Shown here one piece after another: positions 8,624 through 15,640 of a stretch of 64,000 nt of DNA. Both the position numbers and the translations under genes were made by a program. Numbering within the stretch: position 1 is the first letter of the stretch; each line of letters begins with the position of its first letter. Source of the DNA: Streptomyces spinoverrucosus (GTDB lineage: Bacteria > Actinomycetota > Actinomycetes > Streptomycetales > Streptomycetaceae); NCBI RefSeq assembly GCF_015712165.1, contig NZ_JADPZX010000002.1:417608-481607 (forward strand), read 5' to 3'. Below the pieces are notes generated by a model, which made no database searches, was not told the origin of the DNA, and saw nothing but the letters and a program-made list of their open reading frames with translations.

Positions 8624-9715
8624 ATGACCGAGGCAGCACCGCCGGCCGACACCGGACACGAGTACGCCGACGACGCCTACGCGGTGGTGATCCCCACCCT
8701 GGGCCGCCCCGGCCTGACCGTCTGCCTGCGCGCCCTGGCCCGGTCGGGCGGCCCCCGACCGGTACGGCTGGTCCTCGTCGACGACCGCCCGGAGCCCTCG
8801 GTGGCGGCGCTCACGGACGAGGTCCCCGAGCAGCTGCGCCCGCTCACCACGGTCGTCCGGGGCGGCGCCCGCGGTCCGGCCGCCGCCCGCAACGCCGGAT
8901 GGCGGGCGGCCGGACGCGTCCCCTGGATCGTCTTCCTCGACGACGACGTCGTACCCAGCCCTTCCTGGGGCGAGGACCTGGCCCTCGACCTGGCAGGGGC
9001 GACGTACCGGACGGGCGCGGTCTCCGCGCGGATCGACGTCCCGCTGCCGCCCGACCGCCGCCCCACCGACTGGGAGCGCAACACCGCCGGACTCGCCACC
9101 GCCCGTTGGATCACCGCCGACATGGTCTACCGCCGGGCGGCCCTGGAGGCGGTCGGGGGCTTCGACGAACGCTTCCGGCGTGCCTTCCGGGAGGACGCGG
9201 ACCTCGCCCTGCGGGTCCTCGCGGCCGGCTGGGCCGTGGCGGACGGGAGCCGCCGTACGACGCATCCGGTGCGGCCCGCCGACCGCTGGGTCTCGGTACG
9301 GCTCCAGGCGGGCAACGCGGACGACGTGCTGATGACCCGGCTGCACGGCCGCACGTGGTGGAGCCGGGCGGGGGCGCCGCGCGGGCGGCTGCCCCGGCAT
9401 CTGACGGTGACGGGCGTGGCGCTGACGGCCCTGGCCTGCGCGGGTCTGGGCCGGCGCCGGGCGGCCGCCGCGTGCGCCGGGCTGTGGCTGGCCGGGACCG
9501 CGGAGTTCGCGCTGGCCCGGATCGTGCCGGGGCCGCGCACCCGCGACGAGCTCGTCACGATGGCGCTGACCAGCGTCGCCGTCCCGCCCGCCGCCGTCTG
9601 GCACTGGCTGCGTGGCCAGGTCGTCCACCGGAACACGCCACCCGTCACCGCCCATGAGACGGGTGAGCCGCCGCGTCCCTCGCGGGCGCCGGACCCGGAG
9701 CGGGTGCCCTCATGA
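8624..9715 (+). CDS. Family 2 glycosyltransferase
   Basis: A 363-residue GT-A fold glycosyltransferase. The nucleotide-sugar pocket is seen in AVVIPTLGRPGLTVCLRAL and LVLVDDRPEP; the metal-binding DxD equivalent is IVFLDDDVVPSPSWGEDL, and the catalytic-base region is RRAFREDADLALRVLAAGW. The C-terminal third (from about residue 260) has hydrophobic stretches such as VTGVALTALACAGL and AAACAGLWLAGTAEF that suggest membrane association. The 210 nt upstream has a low-complexity open frame but no recognisable gene. It ends in an ATGA overlap with the HAD phosphatase remnant, which shows it once led a coupled operon. It appears intact; the sugar it transfers is unknown. Confidence 0.83.
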   Translation: MTEAAPPADTGHEYADDAYAVVIPTLGRPGLTVCLRALARSGGPRPVRLVLVDDRPEPSVAALTDEVPEQLRPLTTVVRGGARGPAAARNAGWRAAGRVPWIVFLDDDVVPSPSWGEDLALDLAGATYRTGAVSARIDVPLPPDRRPTDWERNTAGLATARWITADMVYRRAALEAVGGFDERFRRAFREDADLALRVLAAGWAVADGSRRTTHPVRPADRWVSVRLQAGNADDVLMTRLHGRTWWSRAGAPRGRLPRHLTVTGVALTALACAGLGRRRAAAACAGLWLAGTAEFALARIVPGPRTRDELVTMALTSVAVPPAAVWHWLRGQVVHRNTPPVTAHETGEPPRPSRAPDPERVPS

Positions 9716-9912
9716 CCCGCTCAGCACGCCTCACGCGCCGCGCCGAGCACCGGGACCGTGGCTGTTCGACGGCCCCGGCAGGCCGTGCCCGACGGCTTCC
9801 CGGCGGCCGTCCTGTTCGACCGGGACGGCACGCTCGTGGTCGACGTCCCCGACAACGGCGACCGGCGCGGGTCGTGCCGATGCCGACGGCGCGGGAAGCC
9901 GTCGACGCTACG
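9712..9912 (+). pseudogene. HAD phosphatase (heptose bisphosphatase type), N-terminal remnant
   Basis: The ATG at 9712 overlaps the stop of the glycosyltransferase by four bases, as for a coupled gene. The expected HAD motif I follows in a different frame: VPDGFPAAVLFDRDGTLVVDVPDNGD. A second shift is needed to read the next conserved segment, RVVPMPTAREAVDA. After that the phosphatase homology stops and GT9-like sequence begins. At least two frameshifts plus a truncation make this a dead gene. The family resembles D-glycero-D-manno-heptose 1,7-bisphosphate phosphatases found in Streptomyces glycan clusters; that link is from remembered family features. Confidence 0.65.
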
Positions 9913-9916
9913 CCCG

Positions 9917-10012
9917 GACGGCGCCGGCGACGTCCTGCTGGCCGGGCCCGCCGTGCGGGCCGTGGCCGCCGGATCGTCGTACACGGCGCTGCTGTGCGGC
10001 CCGCAGGGGGCG
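9917..10012 (+). pseudogene. GT9 heptosyltransferase N-terminal fragment, forward copy
   Basis: About 32 codons read RPDGAGDVLLAGPAVRAVAA followed by TALLCGPQGA, matching the N terminus of family 9 glycosyltransferases (ADP-heptose:LPS heptosyltransferase type). It is joined directly to the HAD remnant with no start codon of its own and ends where the opposite-strand GT9 fragment begins. The segment is about 80 percent identical by eye, in inverted orientation, to 10304-10399. Confidence 0.65.
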
Positions 10013-10399
10013 AGACCGGGACGGCCCCGCCTCGACGTCGTGCCGCTCCGGCTGGCGCCCCGCGTCGAGCCCGTCGGCGCCGACACGGGACACCTGGGCG
10101 CTGCGCACCAGGCCCCCGGCGGGCAGCGGGCTCTGCCCGTAGGGGGCGAGGACGAGTGCCCCGTCGTGGGCCGCCGCGCGCAGGCGCCGGACGAGGGCGT
10201 CGTCGCCGTCCTGGGCGGCCGACGGCTCCAGGACGGCGTCGGACTCGGTGGACCTCTCCCGGACGAGTGCGTCGTCGACGTGCGGCAGGAGCCCGGCGGC
10301 GGGCGCACCCTCCGGTCCGCACAGCAGGGTCACGTCGTCGGCCCGGGCGGCGACGGCCCGCACGGCCGTTCCGGCCAGCAGCACCCCACCGAAGCCGTC
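9917..10399. repeat. Imperfect inverted repeat formed by two GT9 fragments
   Basis: The left arm 9917-10012 and the right arm 10304-10399 (read on the minus strand) are each 96 nt and align without gaps at roughly 80 percent identity. Both encode the same protein segment, the GT9 nucleotide-binding N terminus. About 290 nt lie between the arms. This is the footprint of an inversion or a head-to-head rearrangement between two related genes. Confidence 0.75.
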
Positions 10400-10423
10400 G
10401 AGCCGCACGACGAGGGCCTTCAC
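10049..10423 (-). pseudogene. GT9 heptosyltransferase, C-terminally truncated, reverse copy
   Basis: A GTG at 10423 overlaps the TGA of the upstream epimerase (GTGA), so this was the second gene of a coupled operon. The product starts VKALVVRLDGFGGVLLAGTA and continues through VTLLCGPEGAPAAGLLPHVD to GALVLAPYGQSPLPAGGL and VSRVGADGLD, all typical of the N-terminal half of family 9 heptosyltransferases. After about 125 residues homology ends at the inversion junction, although the frame stays open to 9908. A full protein would be about 320 residues with a C-terminal ADP-sugar-binding domain, which is absent, so no activity is expected. Confidence 0.7.
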
Positions 10424-11481
10424 CGGAGCCGCTCCCCCGATACCCGGAACCGTGGCAACGGGCCGCCCGCCCCCTCGTACGCGCCCGCTCCCGGCCGCGG
10501 GCCCGCGAAGTAGTCGATCGTCCGCTTGAACCCTTCCTCCCAGGACACCTTCGGCGTCCAGCCGAACAGCTCGCGGGCGAAGGACGGATCGGGCCGCCGC
10601 CGGGCGGGATCGGGTACGTGAGCCGTGCCGAACTCCAGGCCCGCGCGGGACCCGGTCAGGTCGATCACCCGGCGGGCGACCTCCTGCACGGTCGTCTCGT
10701 CCCCGCCGCCGATGTCGACGGGCCGCAGGAACCGGCTCGCGGCCACCCGCAGCACCCCGTCGACCACGTCGTCGACGAAGCACAGGGAGCGGGCCCCGGT
10801 GCCGTCGTCCTCGACGGTCACCGGGCCGCCCGCCAGGGCCTGCTCGACGAAGGCCGGGATCGACTGAGGGTCGTCCGCCCGCATCCGTGGGCCGTACGTG
10901 TCGAAGAGCCGCACGATCCCGGCATCCGTTCCGTGGACGGTGGCGTACGCGGCGGTCAGGGCCTCGGCGAAGCGCTTGGACACGTCGTACACCGCGCGCG
11001 GCCGGTCCGGCGCGGCCTCACTCCACTCCTCGTCCGGCTCGGGAGCGCCCAGGGGATCCCCGCGCACCCGCCCCGCAGAGGCGAGCAGGAACCGGGATCC
11101 GGCCCGGCCCGCGACGGCCAGCGCGTTCCGGGTGCCGAGGCAGGCGGCGTCGAGCGCGTCCAACGGCCGGTCCCGGCAGTCGGCCGGTGAGGCGGGGCCC
11201 GCGCAGTGCAGGACCAGGTCGTACGGGCGGTCGGCCAGGGCCTCCGGGAAGCCGGGGTCCGCCACGTCGAGCTCCAGGAACCGGAAGCCAGGGCGGCCGG
11301 TGAGGTGCCGCACGTTGTCCGCCGGCCCCGACGACAGATTGTCCACGCAGTCGACGCCGACACCGCTGTCGAGCAGACGTTCGCACAGATGCGAACCCAG
11401 GAACCCGGCACCGCCGGTCACCATCGCCCGCTCCCAGCCGGGCCGCGCCATCGACATCCCCGAGAACGTCATCGTCGTCAT
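10420..11481 (-). CDS. NDP-sugar epimerase/dehydratase, possibly degenerate
   Basis: A 353-residue extended SDR paralogous to the epimerase at 6397. The NAD motif MVTGGAGFLGSHLCERLL is intact and the YxxxK pair is present in AVYDVSKRFAEAL. The block that normally reads SS.VYGDP is changed here to FLLASAGRVRGDPLG, so the usual catalytic Ser/Thr-x-x-Tyr neighbourhood is altered. RLFDTYGPRM and the DIGGGDETTVQEVARR region remain. The C-terminal 25 residues are low-complexity. It is coupled by GTGA to the truncated GT9 gene. It may encode a weakened enzyme in a dying cluster, or one with shifted specificity. An alternative start lies about eight residues in. Confidence 0.72.
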   Translation of the reverse strand: MTTMTFSGMSMARPGWERAMVTGGAGFLGSHLCERLLDSGVGVDCVDNLSSGPADNVRHLTGRPGFRFLELDVADPGFPEALADRPYDLVLHCAGPASPADCRDRPLDALDAACLGTRNALAVAGRAGSRFLLASAGRVRGDPLGAPEPDEEWSEAAPDRPRAVYDVSKRFAEALTAAYATVHGTDAGIVRLFDTYGPRMRADDPQSIPAFVEQALAGGPVTVEDDGTGARSLCFVDDVVDGVLRVAASRFLRPVDIGGGDETTVQEVARRVIDLTGSRAGLEFGTAHVPDPARRRPDPSFARELFGWTPKVSWEEGFKRTIDYFAGPRPGAGAYEGAGGPLPRFRVSGERLR

Positions 11482-11828
11482 CAGCTCGACCTTCCTTCCG
11501 CCGATGAGGCCGAAGACCCCTTGCCGAAGACCCCTTGCCGAAGACCCCTGGTGTGCGCCGGTCCCGGCGGCAGCGGCCCGACCGCCCGGCCGGGCCGCTT
11601 TTCATACTCGGATTTTCATACTCGGCCGCCCACCACGGCCGTGCCACATGAGCCGTCCGCTTGACAAACCACCCATCACGCCCGCCCGGCCCCGCCCGCC
11701 CTGCACTCCCGACGCCCCGTTCTCCCACCCGTTCTCGCCCGGTGGGCTCTCTGTCACCCCTTCGGACACCGCGGTCTGGTGCACTTTCCCCGCGTCCTGG
11801 GAAAGTTGACGAGACCTCAGGGGGATCA
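11482..11828. other. 347-bp divergent promoter region with short tandem duplications
   Basis: The gap separates the minus-strand epimerase from the plus-strand phosphodiester glycosidase. It contains three consecutive 14-nt units CCGAAGACCCCTTG at 11510-11551 (the last one varied) and two copies of ATTTTCATACTCGG-like sequence near 11599-11625. An in-frame upstream ATG at 11661 would extend the glycosidase by 56 low-complexity residues and is not favoured. No further gene was recognised. Confidence 0.6.
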
Positions 11829-13115
11829 GTGACACCTCGTCAGAAGCGGTTCCGATCAGGCAGAACGTTCGTCACGGTCTCAGGCAGAACGTTCATCACG
11901 CTCTCAGGCAGAACATTCGTCGCGGTCCTCGCGGCACTCGGCGCGCTGGCCGGTGCGGCCCTGACGGGGGCGGCACCGGCCGGCGCCGCTGCGGACGGGA
12001 CCCGGATCGCGCCGGGCGTGGTCTATCGGGAGTTCGACATCCAGGCGGCCAAGGGACCGACCCACGTCCACGTCCTCAGCGTCGACCTGCGCGACCCACG
12101 CGTCCGCCTCGACCTGCTCTACCCGGGAGCGGTGGCAGCCCGGGCGACCGTCTCCCAACTCGCCGATGCCCGGAGCGCGGTGGCGGGCGTCAACGGCGAC
12201 TTCTTCAACATAAGCGAGACCCAGCACCCGGGCGTCGCCGCGACCGGCGCGAGCGTCGGACCGGTGATCGCACGCGGCAGGGCGCTGAAGGCGGCGGTCC
12301 CGAACGGGCAGCGGTTCGGCCCGGCGCTGCCGCCGGGCACCAGCACCAAGGACGTCGTGGGCGTCGGGACCGACCGGCGGGCCCGGCTGGACAGCCTGGC
12401 ACTGGAGGGGTCGGTCAGCACACCCGAGGGCGAACTGCCGCTCGGCGGCCTCAACCAGTACGCGCTGCCGGTCGGCTCGGTCGGCGCGTTCACGTCGGCG
12501 TGGGGCAGCGTCTCCCGGGTGCGTGCCGCCTGCGGCACCGACACCGACCGGGCGGCGCCGTGCAGCACGGACACCCACGAGGTGACGGTCAGGGAGGGCC
12601 GGGTGGTGTCGAGCGCCGACTCTCCCGGCAGCGGTCCGATCGCCGAGGGGACGACCGTGCTCGTCGGCCGCGAGGCGGGCGCCCAGCGGTTGCGGAAGTT
12701 CGCGGTGGGCGAGTCCGTGCAGGTGCGGCACCGGCTGGTGCCGTCGGCGTCACGGATCCCGTACCGCTTCGCCCTGGGCGGCTACCCGGTCCTGCGGGGC
12801 GGACAGCCGCTGCCCGGTCTGGACGACCGGACGGCGGCGGTGCGCACCGCCGTGGGCATCGCGGACGACGGACGGCGCGTGCTGCTGCTCGCGGTGGACG
12901 GCGCCCCCGAGTTCCGCACCGGCCTGACGATCGCCGAGGTTGCGGACACCATGCGGCAGCTGGGCTCGGTGCAGGCCTTCAGCCTGGACGGCGGCGGTTC
13001 GTCCACGCTGGTCGCCCGCGCTCCGGGCGCGGGCACCGTCTCCGTGCGCAACCACCCGAGCGGCGGCGTGGAGCGCCCCGTGCCGAACGGCATCGGGGTG
13101 TTCTCCCACACATAG
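11829..13115 (+). CDS. Exported phosphodiester glycosidase family (NAGPA-like) protein
   Basis: A 428-residue secreted protein with the NAGPA/DUF2233 domain, a family that removes sugars linked through phosphodiesters; bacterial members are tied to exopolysaccharide or wall-glycan processing. Visible blocks are SAVAGVNGDFFNI near residue 120 and the C-terminal FSLDGGGSSTLVAR, both family signatures. The GTG at 11829 is chosen for its AGGGGGATCA site. The signal peptide is unusual: the n-region is three tandem octapeptides (SGRTFVTV, SGRTFITL, SGRTFVAV) encoded by a 24-bp triple repeat, leading into the hydrophobic core AALGALAGAALTGAAPAGA. It stands next to the sugar cluster and a GDPD enzyme. 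Confidence 0.85.
   Translation: MTPRQKRFRSGRTFVTVSGRTFITLSGRTFVAVLAALGALAGAALTGAAPAGAAADGTRIAPGVVYREFDIQAAKGPTHVHVLSVDLRDPRVRLDLLYPGAVAARATVSQLADARSAVAGVNGDFFNISETQHPGVAATGASVGPVIARGRALKAAVPNGQRFGPALPPGTSTKDVVGVGTDRRARLDSLALEGSVSTPEGELPLGGLNQYALPVGSVGAFTSAWGSVSRVRAACGTDTDRAAPCSTDTHEVTVREGRVVSSADSPGSGPIAEGTTVLVGREAGAQRLRKFAVGESVQVRHRLVPSASRIPYRFALGGYPVLRGGQPLPGLDDRTAAVRTAVGIADDGRRVLLLAVDGAPEFRTGLTIAEVADTMRQLGSVQAFSLDGGGSSTLVARAPGAGTVSVRNHPSGGVERPVPNGIGVFSHT
11856..11927 (+). repeat. Triple 24-bp tandem repeat inside the signal-peptide coding region
   Basis: Three units starting TCAGGCAGAACGTTCGTCAC occupy 11856-11879, 11880-11903 and 11904-11927, with 2-4 differences between units. Each adds eight residues to the export signal, and 24 is a multiple of three, so copy changes keep the reading frame. 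Confidence 0.95.
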
Positions 13116-13117
13116 CC

Positions 13118-13151
13118 CTCGCACACATCGCCCTCTCGCACACATCGCCCT
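13118..13151. repeat. Perfect 17-bp tandem duplication after the glycosidase gene
   Basis: CTCGCACACATCGCCCT occurs at 13118-13134 and again at 13135-13151 without change, just past the stop codon and before the convergent small membrane gene. Confidence 0.95.
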
Positions 13152-13161
13152 CAGGGAGACC

Positions 13162-13356
13162 TCACGGCCGCAGGCCGCTCACCATGTCGGCCGTGGCCGT
13201 GAGGCCGCTGTGGATGGTCGGGGCGATGCTCGAACCCGCGAGATAGAAGCCCAGCAGCAGGCAGACGATCGCGTGCGTGGGCTTGAGCCCCCCGTTGCGC
13301 ACGAAGATCACCGCCAGGATGAACAGCAGCAGCACCACAGAGATGGAAATGGCCAT
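13162..13356 (-). CDS. Small two-helix membrane protein
   Basis: A 64-residue hydrophobic protein. Start ATG 13356 follows AGGAGGTTGACG, an excellent ribosome site; an upstream ATG would add 15 basic residues. Segment ISISVVLLLFILAVIFV (residues 3-19) is a clear membrane helix, and AIVCLLLGFYLAGSS (about 28-42) a second, with GLKPTH between. The C-terminal tail APTIHSGLTATADMV is polar. I recall similar short proteins in many Streptomyces but no function. It does not overlap neighbours and faces the glycosidase gene convergently. Confidence 0.75.
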   Translation of the reverse strand: MAISISVVLLLFILAVIFVRNGGLKPTHAIVCLLLGFYLAGSSIAPTIHSGLTATADMVSGLRP

Positions 13357-13483
13357 CGTCAACCTCCTCCGCCACGTCCGCTTCGCGGCGTTCGGCCGCA
13401 AGTGTGGCGTAGCGGAGGGTTTTTGCGGGCGGCTGACCTGTCCTCCGAAAGGGTGATGTCCGTGGCCGACGGGCGTGCGAGGT

Positions 13484-14347
13484 CTACGCCCGCTCGTGGG
13501 CGTCCAGGAACGCCTCGAGGCCGAGCAGGTCGTCGGTGTTGATGAAGTCGACGTCCGCGTCGAGCAGCTCGGTCCACAGCGCGTCCCGCTCGGGCCCGGC
13601 CACGTCCGGCGTGGCCCAGAACCGCACCTTCTGCCCGCGCGAGTGCGCCGCCCGCATGATGCTCCGCAGCTTCTGTCGCTCGGCCGCCGGGAACTCGCCC
13701 GCGCCCCGCCAGGTGAAGTTCAGCGTCCAGTTGTCGCTGATCAGGGGTACGAAGGAGGCCGGCGCCGAGCTGCCGAGGTCGGCCAGCCGGCCGTCGTAGA
13801 AGGCGCGGCGCACCTTCTGCGCCTCCATCGGCGCGCGCGCCGCCCGGTCGCCGGAGATGACGGCGGTGACCGGTCCGGGGATCACCTTGCCGTGGGCGTA
13901 GGTGGTGAACAGGTGCCGGTAGCGGCGCAGATGGCGGTCGAGTTCGAGGTAGGTCGAGGCGCCCTCGGTCTTGATGTCGATGAGCAGCTGGAGCGACCCG
14001 CGGTGACCGCGGTACACCGAGCCGCGGCCCGCCTTCACCCGGGCGGCGAGGGTGTCGAGGTAGAGGGACTCCAGGGTGCGGGCCGGGTCGAGGTCCTCGG
14101 GGTCGTGGGCGACGAGGAGCTGGTCGCCGACGAGGTAGATGTCGGCCTCGACGCTGCCGAAGCGGTGGTCGAGGGCGTCGAGCAGCGGCCGGGGGTGCTC
14201 GTAGTCGTTGTGCGCGTGGGCGCGCCACAGCGGCCGCGGGTTGCGCTTCCGGTCGTCCGCCAGCGCGCTCGCGCCGGGCAGGGCGACCGCGCCCGCGAGG
14301 GCGGCGCCGAGGGTGGTGAGGGCTCTGCGACGGGTGGTGAGGGCCAT
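13484..14347 (-). CDS. Tat-exported glycerophosphodiester phosphodiesterase-like protein
   Basis: A 287-residue secreted phosphodiesterase of the PI-PLC/GDPD TIM-barrel superfamily. The signal has the twin-arginine form TTRRRALTTLGAALAGAVAL with an AxA cleavage region (ASALADD). After cleavage the mature part begins near LWRAHAHNDYEHPRPL, which carries the catalytic His and the HNDY motif of the uncharacterised GDPD-like subgroup. SVEADIYLVGDQLLVAHDPE contains the metal-binding Glu/Asp and second His. The C terminus (DFINTDDLLGLEAFL) closes the barrel. It may recycle glycerol phosphate from lipids or teichoic acids. A bidirectional terminator lies about 135 nt upstream of its start, towards the acyl-CoA dehydrogenase operon. 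Confidence 0.85.
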   Translation of the reverse strand: MALTTRRRALTTLGAALAGAVALPGASALADDRKRNPRPLWRAHAHNDYEHPRPLLDALDHRFGSVEADIYLVGDQLLVAHDPEDLDPARTLESLYLDTLAARVKAGRGSVYRGHRGSLQLLIDIKTEGASTYLELDRHLRRYRHLFTTYAHGKVIPGPVTAVISGDRAARAPMEAQKVRRAFYDGRLADLGSSAPASFVPLISDNWTLNFTWRGAGEFPAAERQKLRSIMRAAHSRGQKVRFWATPDVAGPERDALWTELLDADVDFINTDDLLGLEAFLDAHERA

Positions 14348-14481
14348 GCTCTGCCTCCCTGGTGGGCGGGTGGGAAAACCTCAGCGAGTATGAGGTTCGA
14401 ACCGGCCCAACCGGCAGGTGGGAGCAGGGGAGTTGGCCGGACCGCCGCCATGAGTTCACTTCACCGGCGTACGCACACCGA

Positions 14482-14509
14482 AAAGCCCGCCCCAGGTGGG
14501 ACGGGCTTT
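14482..14509. terminator. Bidirectional intrinsic-type hairpin
   Basis: AAAGCCCG at 14482-14489 pairs with CGGGCTTT at 14502-14509, extended by CCC/GGG around an AGGT loop. It lies 46 nt past the stop of the acyl-CoA dehydrogenase operon (minus strand) and so most likely ends that transcript. Confidence 0.8.
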
Positions 14510-14554
14510 CCTCGGGGTTCCCGCGCGCTTGGTCCGCGCGTTTCCCGGTGTACG

Positions 14555-15640
14555 TCAGGGGGCCTGAAGGTCCACCAGGTCGGCCAGCGCGGCACGGTGG
14601 GCGCCCGCGGTGCCGTACGCGAGGGAGTCCGCCTTGGCGCGCTTCAGATACAGGTGCGCCGGGTGCTCCCAGGTCATTCCGATGCCACCGTGCAGTTGCA
14701 GCGCCTCCTCGGCGGCGCGCACGGCCACGGGCGCGGCATACGCCTGGGCCACCGCGACCGAGACGTCGACGTCCTCGCCGGTCGCCAGGGCGTCCGCCGC
14801 GCCGCGTGCGGCGGCCCGCAGGTGGACGACCTCCAGCCACAGCTGGGCGAGCCGGTGCTTGAGCGCCTGGAATCCGCCGACGGGCCGGTTGAACTGCGTG
14901 CGCTCCTTCAGATAGCGCACGGTCTCGGTCAGCGACCAGTCGGCCAGCCCCAGCTGCTCGGACGCCAGCAGCCCGGCCGCCGCGCGCAGGGCCCGTCGTA
15001 CGGCGGGCTCGGCATCGCCCACCCGGTGCCCCGCCGCACTCCGCAGAACCACCCGCCCCACGGGCCGGGTCAGGTCCAGCGACACCTGGGGCACCACCGT
15101 GACGGCGTCGGCCTCCACGGCGTACAACCCGCCGTCGTCGGCGGGCACGAGCAGCACATCGGCGGCCGACGCGTCGGCGATGCCGGTCAACCCGCCGTGC
15201 AGCAGCCCGTCTTCGACTCGTACGACGGGGAAGGCGGCGCCCGGTGTCAGGTGCAGGGCGACGGCGAGGGCGCCGATGGTCCGGCCCGACGCCAGCCGGG
15301 TGAGCAGGCCGGCGGAGCCGTCGCAGGCCAGCAGCGCCTCGGTGGCGACGACGGCACTCGTGAGGTACGGGACCGGCGCGACCGCCCGTCCCAGCTCCTC
15401 CAGGACGACGGCGACCTCCCGGTGCGAGGCACCCTGGCCTCCCCGGTCCTCCGGCACCAGCAGTCCGGCCAGGCCCATGCCGTCGGTGAGGAGCTTCCAC
15501 AGCTCCTGGTCGTGCGGGGTGTCGGACTCGGTGCGGGCGATCACGTCGGGCGCGCCGCAGTGGTCGGTGAGCAGGTCCCGGACGGCGGCGCGGAGGGCCT
15601 CTTCCTCCTCCGAGTAGAGCAGATCGGGCTGTGTGCTCAT
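14555..15640 (-). CDS. Acyl-CoA dehydrogenase (short, FadE-type paralogue)
   Basis: A 361-residue member of the acyl-CoA dehydrogenase superfamily, the last gene of a three-gene operon. Recognisable blocks are MGLAGLLVPEDRGGQG in the N-terminal helical domain, ERTQFNRPVGGFQALKHRLA and HGGIGMTWEHPAHLYLKRAK near the C terminus. The middle beta domain is poorly conserved (IGALAVALHLTPGAAFPVVR), and the usual catalytic Glu region of the last helices is not obvious, so it may act as the partner chain of a heteromeric dehydrogenase. ATG 15640 overlaps the stop of the gene before it (ATGA). Actinobacterial alpha2beta2 acyl-CoA dehydrogenases of steroid catabolism show the same paired arrangement; this analogy is an inference. 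Confidence 0.83.
   Translation of the reverse strand: MSTQPDLLYSEEEEALRAAVRDLLTDHCGAPDVIARTESDTPHDQELWKLLTDGMGLAGLLVPEDRGGQGASHREVAVVLEELGRAVAPVPYLTSAVVATEALLACDGSAGLLTRLASGRTIGALAVALHLTPGAAFPVVRVEDGLLHGGLTGIADASAADVLLVPADDGGLYAVEADAVTVVPQVSLDLTRPVGRVVLRSAAGHRVGDAEPAVRRALRAAAGLLASEQLGLADWSLTETVRYLKERTQFNRPVGGFQALKHRLAQLWLEVVHLRAAARGAADALATGEDVDVSVAVAQAYAAPVAVRAAEEALQLHGGIGMTWEHPAHLYLKRAKADSLAYGTAGAHRAALADLVDLQAP

Noticed and set aside
11661..11828. N-terminal extension of the phosphodiester glycosidase from ATG 11661
   Set aside because: It would place 56 Pro/Arg/Ser-rich residues before the signal peptide; GTG 11829 has a good ribosome site and gives a normal signal.
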